A stretch of 64,000 nucleotides of DNA from contig NW_004454179.1 of the NCBI RefSeq assembly GCF_000283155.1, forward strand, positions 6,215,068-6,279,067, given 5' to 3'. The position numbers and the translations under genes were made by a program. Below the pieces are notes generated by a model. It was not told where the DNA came from, did not search any database, and saw only the letters and a program-made list of their open reading frames with translations. The DNA is from Ceratotherium simum simum (lineage: Eukaryota > Chordata > Mammalia > Perissodactyla > Rhinocerotidae). Shown piece by piece: positions 58,086-64,000 of the stretch (position 1 is the first letter of the stretch; the number at the start of each line of letters is the position of its first letter).

Positions 58086-59099
58086 GGACATCTTATATAT
58101 GGGGCATTATAAATATGCATATAGTGAGCAGTCATAGTTTCAGAGAATAATAAGAAATAAGATTCATCTGAACCAGGAACTGCTTCTATATTTTAATTTT
58201 AAACTCCTTCATAGTTGTATACCAGTGTCACCAGCCTACCTGAATGGTATGTGGCTCATATATACACTAGCATTTTGAGCATTTCTAGATCTGTACTTAA
58301 TTACATTTGCGTATTAACTCTTCATTTCTCTTTCCTGTGTTTAAGTTGCTCATTAGGCCACAATGATTTGAAGGTGGCTGGTTTGTATTATATATATAAA
58401 TTCTACAAAAATTATTCTTTCACTTGTTTAAATTATGATAGGCATTGGCCTCTGAGGTAAACTTTTTAAAAACTTAAAACAGCTACAAAAAAGGTAAGCC
58501 CAAAATGTTTGTTGCAGGTCATGAAAAAAATAATACAGTAGTTATTTTGAGGGCACTGAAATAGATTCTGCTTTGAAAATAAGTGTTTTAGGTCTTTTTG
58601 TGTTCTAGATTCCTTTTAGGCAGAACCTTATATTTTTTGGTAATCTCTGTCTGCTGCATGCTGCTTTTGTGCTGTCTCCAGTTATATATTCATATGATTA
58701 TTTTGCATTCAATTATCTCTGCAGAAAAAATTCGATGACTCAAGAAATGCAATATGTATAAATAGTAATGACTAATTATATTAGTTTTCCTATTTGTGTA
58801 ATGTGATAAGTTAAGTTACAGAGTTACATGCTAAATCACAAATAGGCCTAAGCTAAAATCAGAGTTTTTTAGTTCTTTGTTTAATGGTTAAGCAGCTAGA
58901 ATGTAGTGAGTAGATTCTTCCTTTTTATACCATTTCGCTAAAGCTAAAGACTGTAAAATGTCTTTGCTTTTTAATTATTGTAGAAAGCGAACAAAACTCT
59001 AGAAATGGTACTTTTTGATTCCCTCTGTTGAAGTCTTCCTTGATTTTTGCCATTTTACTTTGGGAGTCGTCTTTTTAAAATTTTTGTGTACCTACTGTG
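58086..59099. other. unassigned DNA
   Basis: No gene or firm repeat match was recognised. Confidence 0.4.
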
Positions 59100-59375
59100 T
59101 GATTCCTGACCTTTGCTAACACTGCCTCTTCTCTGGTTCCTCACTTTTTATTTGGATTGTCACTTAGTCCTCTAATCTTCTCACTTCTATTTTTACTCTC
59201 TTTCTCCAATATATCTTGTTTCTAGTACCATTCTAATAGTATTTCTAAAATACTGCTTTTATAACTTCTCTCTGCTCATGAACTAACAGTGCTTCCTGGT
59301 TACCTTTCATTTCAGTCTCCATAGTCTGTTCTCACTTAACCTCCCCATTATGTTCTCTTTGGTCTAGATCTGCGG
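59100..59375 (+). repeat. LINE-2-like fragment
   Basis: TCTAAAATACTGCTTTTATA and CAGTGCTTCCTGGTTACC occur in the relative position of the L2 3' frame (AGTGGCTTCCCATTGCC in the consensus). It is diverged. Confidence 0.5.
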
Positions 59376-59418
59376 TGCTTTTCTTCCAACATTTGAAAAT
59401 GCTTTTCTTCCAACATTT
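59376..59418. repeat. direct tandem duplication, 24-bp period
   Basis: TGCTTTTCTTCCAACATTT occurs at 59376-59394 and again, unchanged, at 59400-59418, separated by GAAAA. Confidence 0.95.
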
Positions 59419-59881
59419 ATTCTGTTTTTCTGGTCTAGGCTTTTACTCCTCTCTTACACATTTAAGTCCCCCTACTCTTTAAAAGATCATCTACCTTTCT
59501 GAGAATTAAACACAGTCAACATTGATCTGTCAACTTAATGTCTTAAGTAAGAGCCTTTTGTTACAAATAATAGAACCAGCTTGAGTTAGTTTAAGCTAGT
59601 GTAACGTGAAAACGGGGAATTTTTTTAAGGATACAGGATTTCTTAGAATTCAAGGGCAGGAATATTTAGGCAGGCGTCAGTAAAGACTTGTGGTAGTGAC
59701 ATTGCCTCTTGGTTTCATTCAGGCTACCTAGGAGAGCTGATGATTCTCTCCCTGTTATTGTTTTGGTTTGTTGTTTTTTGCTGTGCCATGCCGTCATTCC
59801 TTTAAAAAATGAACCTGCTGTCAATAGTTTGGAGAGTATCTTTCTGTAGATTTGTCTATGCTCGTACAAATGTATACTCAT

Positions 59882-59923
59882 AGGATCTTTCCTCCTGATA
59901 TAAAAATGAGGATCTTTCCTCCT
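59882..59923. repeat. direct tandem duplication, 27-bp period
   Basis: AGGATCTTTCCTCCT occurs at 59882-59896 and again at 59909-59923. The sequence following each copy (GATATAAAA and AATTTAAAG) is also similar. Confidence 0.93.
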
Positions 59924-59929
59924 AATTTA

Positions 59930-60560
59930 AAGAGGTATTACATGCCTTAATCTGCAACTTCCTTTTTTAAAAACTAAAAAACAATTCACAATAAATATCT
60001 TTCTAAGTCAATTCAATACATACATCTCTTTCTTTATAATGTTTTCATATGGATGTTCTGTAATTTACTTAATCATCTTCCTATTCATGGACATTTAAGT
60101 GATGCTGATATATATCTATATGTTGTACCTTTATTTCCGTAGGTAGGATAGAGTGTTAAAAGTGAGATTTATGGAAGTATACTTAGAAAATGTGAAGGAA
60201 ATTGATTATTTTCAAGGAAAATATAAATTGCCAAAAGTGATTCAAGCGGTAGAAAACCTGAGAACCCAGAACCATAGAAGAACTTGCAAAGGTTGTAAGG
60301 CCTAAAATCTAGAGGTACCGGGCCTGTATGGTGCTGTTGGTGCAGTCTATGTAATTTTAAGGAGCGGGCAGTTCTCATGTTTAGTGAACTATTAGATGAA
60401 ATGGTGGAAAGTACTCTGATTGATTTTATAAAGTCTCCATGATACCAGTAACCAAAGCTGTTAAAGATAGCATTGAAAAAGAAAATTCTAAATAAAATTT
60501 AGTCAGATTAAAATTAGCACTTTTTAAAAGAATAATATACTTAACTAATGCAAAGATAGT
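59930..60560. repeat. L1 fragments, 3'-like then ORF2 pre-RT
   Basis: About 59930-60165 resembles an antisense L1 3' part (TTCCTATTCATGGACATTTA). About 60190-60560 is plus-strand ORF2 (GAAAACCTGAGAACCCAGAA, GATACCAGTAACCAAAGCTG, GATAGCATTGAAAAAGAAAA). These are two different fragments side by side. Confidence 0.6.
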
Positions 60561-60611
60561 TCAACGTTATACTTACTGTTCATTTCTTTGTATAGTATAT
60601 AGAAAAAAATA

Positions 60612-60874
60612 GTCAAATTTAGGGGCCAGCCTGGTGGCGTAGCGGTTAAGTGCGCGCGCTCTGCTTTAGTGGCCCAGGGTTCACAGGTTCCACTCCTGGG
60701 TGTGCACCGACGCACTGCTTGTCAAGCCGTGCTTTGGTGGTGTCCCATATAAAATAGAGGAAGATGGGTACGGACTTTAGCCCAGGGCCAGTCTTCCTCA
60801 GCAAAAAGAGGAGGATTGGCATCGGATGTTAGCTCAGGGCTACTCTTCCTCAAGAAAAAAAAGGTCAAATTTAG
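60612..60874 (+). repeat. ERE2 SINE with target-site duplication
   Basis: Forward ERE2 at 60623-60863: GGGCCAGCCTGGTGGCGTAG head, tail units GGACTTTAGCCCAGGGCCAG and GATGTTAGCTCAGGGCTACT, and an A run. The perfect flank GTCAAATTTAG lies at 60612-60622 and 60864-60874. Confidence 0.95.
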
Positions 60875-61579
60875 ATTGATGTTACAATTTTTACTATTTC
60901 TTTTTCTTTTAACAATGTACCACGATCATGAAGCATATTATTAGTTGTATACAATTTGTTTTCTGTCTAAAATACATGCGACTTTTTATTGTTTAACAAC
61001 ATTGCATACATAACTGCTTTCTGGTGGTGTCAAATCCCTTTACTTACCTTTTGGATAACCTCATGGCTCACAAATTAATTGTTAAATAAACAAAAACTTA
61101 CTTATAGCATGAATTTATAAAGCATGAATGACATCTTAATAGCATAATTCTTCATTCTCTGAGTGTTATATTTGTCATTCATTTGTGACTGTTATTACAG
61201 TCTTTTCTGCAGTAGTGTGATTGGGTACCTGTGTGTTGATATGAGGAGTGCAAGGTTGAATGATACTTATTTTGTTTTTATTTCTTCCCCACCTTTAGTG
61301 TCAACATACATCAATTTTGTACTGGCATCAAGTTTACTATTTTAACTTTGTTCAGGAAAAACTCAGTTGGTTTACCACAGCAGTCACTTGCTTTGTTTGA
61401 GAATTTCACAGTTTTCATGGCTTCATACTACTTTTTGATAAAGTTTCATAAAGGCAAAGAGATTGTCATTCTCGTTACATCCAAATGTAAGCTATTTGCT
61501 TGTGCTATGATAAGGAAGTATGCCAGAGTGGAGGCCATAGTGATCCAAGGACAACATTTTACAGAACCCTGACCTAAGG
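60875..61579. other. unassigned DNA
   Basis: No gene or firm repeat match was recognised. The 74-residue frame at 61348-61572 has no known domain. Confidence 0.4.
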
Positions 61580-62130
61580 ATAACCAATAATGAACATTTT
61601 TATGTGTGTATTCTTGACTTTTTACTGTGAGTTTGTATGGGTCCATGTGTCTGTTTATCCGTCCATTCTCTAGCCGTTGATTGATAGTTGAACAAATTAA
61701 ATCCTAATATGTCTGCTGTTTTTCTGTTTTTTCACTTAATGCATCTTCGATATCTTCTTATTAATAAATGTGCATTTACAATATTGTGTTTAAAATTGAG
61801 TAATATTCCATTCAACGAAAAATATTATAATTTATTTATTGGTGGACATTTAGTTATTTTTAATTTTGTGATTTTGTAAACAGCGCTGCAGTGAACATCT
61901 CTGATTATTCCCTTTAGGATGTAATTCTAGAAGTGAATCAGAAGTTATGTATTTTCTCCCCAAGCGTATGTGTAGTATATATATGTTTATATTTATGTTA
62001 TAAATTACCATATATATTATAAATTATATTTATAATAAATATAAATAAATATATATATTTTGCAAACTGTTCTTTATAATGGTTGTGCCAGCTTATATTT
62101 CCATTATTCGTATATCATAGTGCCTCTGTT
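61580..62130 (-). repeat. old L1 ORF2 end with AT-rich insert
   Basis: AGTAATATTCCATTCAACG, TTATTGGTGGACATTTAG, CAGCGCTGCAGTGAACATC and TGTAATTCTAGAAGTGAATC match antisense L1 ORF2 in order. A TATA/AATAAATA low-complexity stretch at 61975-62062 interrupts it. Confidence 0.7.
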
Positions 62131-62779
62131 ATTAGAAAATGAAATTTTAAAAGCGAAGGCATACAAAACACAAGTCCAAATTTCTGTTGTTAGATTCAAC
62201 AGACATAAACTTAACTCTGTAAAATTGCTGTAATAGTTTCTAAATGCTTACTCTAGTTTCTGTACATATCTTATCCTGGCCTGGTGACAAATGGTTCATG
62301 AACCATCAGCAGACCATATTTTTAGTAACACTTTTTTAACCCAGGGGCCAAGCTAGAAGGGGAAAATAGGGGCATGGGTGGGATTTGTGTCTCAAATGAA
62401 TATGGTCTTCTAATCCTCTTGCTTTTGCTGTGGTAGCCACTGTCTGAGCTGTGTCTGGTAGCCCCTATTTCAGAGATTCTGTTTTACTTTCTGCAGAGAA
62501 TAAACCTCCAGACTTTTGCTGTAGTCGGGGAACAGCAATTACCTAGCATGATGGAGCGGGGAAGGGAATCTTGCATCTAACGGAAACTCAAGCAGCTTTC
62601 TCCAAATTTCTCTTTTAGCTTCTTCCTCTCTTCTTCCTATTTCAGAGTTACTTGGTGCTGCCAGTTCCTAAGCCTTTTGAAGATTCAGAGTGTAAAATGG
62701 GTTAATCCTTAGCTTTCCCCACTGTCTGCCTGGGATGTTTTCTTGAGTCTGCAGGGTCATTTACTACTAATTTATCTAC
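62131..62779. other. unassigned DNA
   Basis: No gene or named repeat recognised. Confidence 0.4.
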
Positions 62780-63600
62780 TTTCCAGCATTGTAGAATTTT
62801 GTTGCTGTTGTCACCTCTCCTGTTTCCCATTGTTAATTTTTCTTTAAGGGCTTCTTTTATATTTGTCATATTGCAGATGTTCCTCTTCTCCAGTCTTTTC
62901 TGCTTTCTTAGCTGTATTAACAAAATATTTACATTTATTTCTATTTTGTGGATTTTATTGTTGACATATTTCTTCTATATCACATTATTTCCTTTTTTTA
63001 GTTCTTTTCTGATTGAAATTTGAATTTACTGAAGTATTTACTTAAAACTTTTTTCCAGAAAGTACATCTGTAGTGTATTCTCTGAATCTTTGCATATCTA
63101 AAATTGTGTTTTCCCCCCATATGTGAGAGTTTTCCTGGATATAGAATTAATTCTTGGGTTAATTCTTTTCCCTCAGAACTCGATAACTGTTATTCCACTG
63201 TCTTCTAGTATTAAGAATTGTGAGTAAAATGTCTGATTAATATTGATGTCTGATTAAAGTTGGCATTGCTGATGAAAAATTGAATACCTTTTTAGGTAAC
63301 TCTTCCTCTCCATCTTTTTTTTTGGTAGCATCTCATTTTCATCTTTTAAACTAAAATATTTTACTAGGATAAGTTGTAGATACTGAGTTTTATATTCTTC
63401 TCCCACTAGTAATCTTGCCAAGCATTTGGGGAGCCTTTGATTTTGAAAATTCAAGTCTTAAAAAAAAAACCCTCAATGTAATTTTTCTCTCTTATTTTCA
63501 AAATCATTTCTCTCCCGTCTACTTTGTTCTCTCTTTCATGGCAGTATGTTCTTGTTTTTTTCGGTATAATATTTCAGGTCTTACTGAGGTTTCCAATTAG
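62780..63600 (-). repeat. possible L1/HAL1-type 5' region
   Basis: AGAGTTTTCCTGGATATAGA and TCCACTGTCTTCTAGTATTA resemble the antisense ORF1-end pattern of L1/HAL1 elements (GGATATAGAATTC and CATTGTCTTCTGG in consensus). The rest is too decayed for assignment. Confidence 0.5.
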
Positions 63601-64000
63601 TACTTTTTTTTTTAAGCTTTTTCCTTTTTTCTAGTAACTTTCATTGTAGTTACTGTTTTTCACTGCTGGATGGGAGAACAGGGGAGAGGTTTCTCTGAGT
63701 GTTCCGACTATTTTCCCTTTTTTGGGCTATTGCATCCAGTGGTGTTTCTGCCTGCTTATCTTTTTTGATGGCATTGATAGTTGAGATGAATTCTTAGAGA
63801 ATAAACTGAGATTTTCTCAGTGTTTTTAGTTAGACAGAGGAGGGGAAAGTTAATGTAATTTTTTTCTGACAGCTTAGAGATGATAATTTACTTATGTAGA
63901 GAAAGGACAGAACTCTTAAGCAGAAGAAGATAGCCATGGATATAGGAAGATGTATCTTTGTTTAGAAATAATTTGTTTACATCTCTCCTGACAGCTGGTG
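63601..64000. other. unassigned DNA at window end
   Basis: No gene or firm repeat match was recognised. Confidence 0.4.

Noticed and set aside
61975..62062. Matrix attachment or replication origin from the AT-rich tract
   Set aside because: It is a low-complexity TATA/AATAAATA stretch within an old L1; nothing beyond base composition supports a function.
1..64000. CRISPR array, operon or prokaryotic element
   Set aside because: No regularly spaced repeats, no dense coding; SINE, LINE and LTR content is clearly mammalian.

Overview
This window is mammalian nuclear DNA, most likely from a perissodactyl: a horse-type equid by preference, with rhinoceros or tapir not excluded. The diagnostic signal is at least 13 tRNA-derived SINEs of the equine repetitive element (ERE) group. 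They carry the typical GGCCGGCCC head, the block describing GCTGTATGTGGGA, and an A-rich AAATAAATAAAATCTT tail. Most are bounded by clear target-site duplications. The rest is AT-rich DNA full of LINE-1, LINE-2, MIR, MaLR and hAT relics, as expected for a gene-poor mammalian region. There are no prokaryotic operons, no CRISPR array and no intact protein-coding gene that I can defend.

Layout. 1-8600: low-complexity unique DNA with MIR, L2 and ERE copies. 8620-9320: CpG island 1, a probable promoter. 9330-20960: unique DNA, a MaLR solo LTR, a truncated U2 snRNA retropseudogene, and a hAT transposon split by an L1. 20960-43130: a 22-kb block of nested transposons. It holds an old + strand L1 (20960-24638), a nearly complete - strand L1 (24640-30620), an L1/HAL1-like piece, a MaLR element with both LTRs and internal part (32862-35422), more + strand L1 (35423-38700) and another - strand L1 (39500-41850). 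SINEs are inserted throughout. An assembly gap of exactly 100 Ns lies inside one SINE (35530-35629). 43130-48300: mostly unassigned. 48300-49260: CpG island 2. 49260-64000: unique DNA with several L2 segments in both orientations, a full-length hAT element, L1 pieces and one ERE2.

The main biological signal is the pair of CpG islands. They share several collinear blocks of similarity but in opposite orientation, about 39 kb apart. They therefore look like an ancient inverted duplication of a (possibly bidirectional) promoter and first exon. I could not name the gene family. If these are promoters, one set of transcripts would run outward (left from island 1, right from island 2) and the opposite set would converge on the transposon block. 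All long open frames in the window are explained by GC-rich stop-poor sequence or by decayed L1 proteins.
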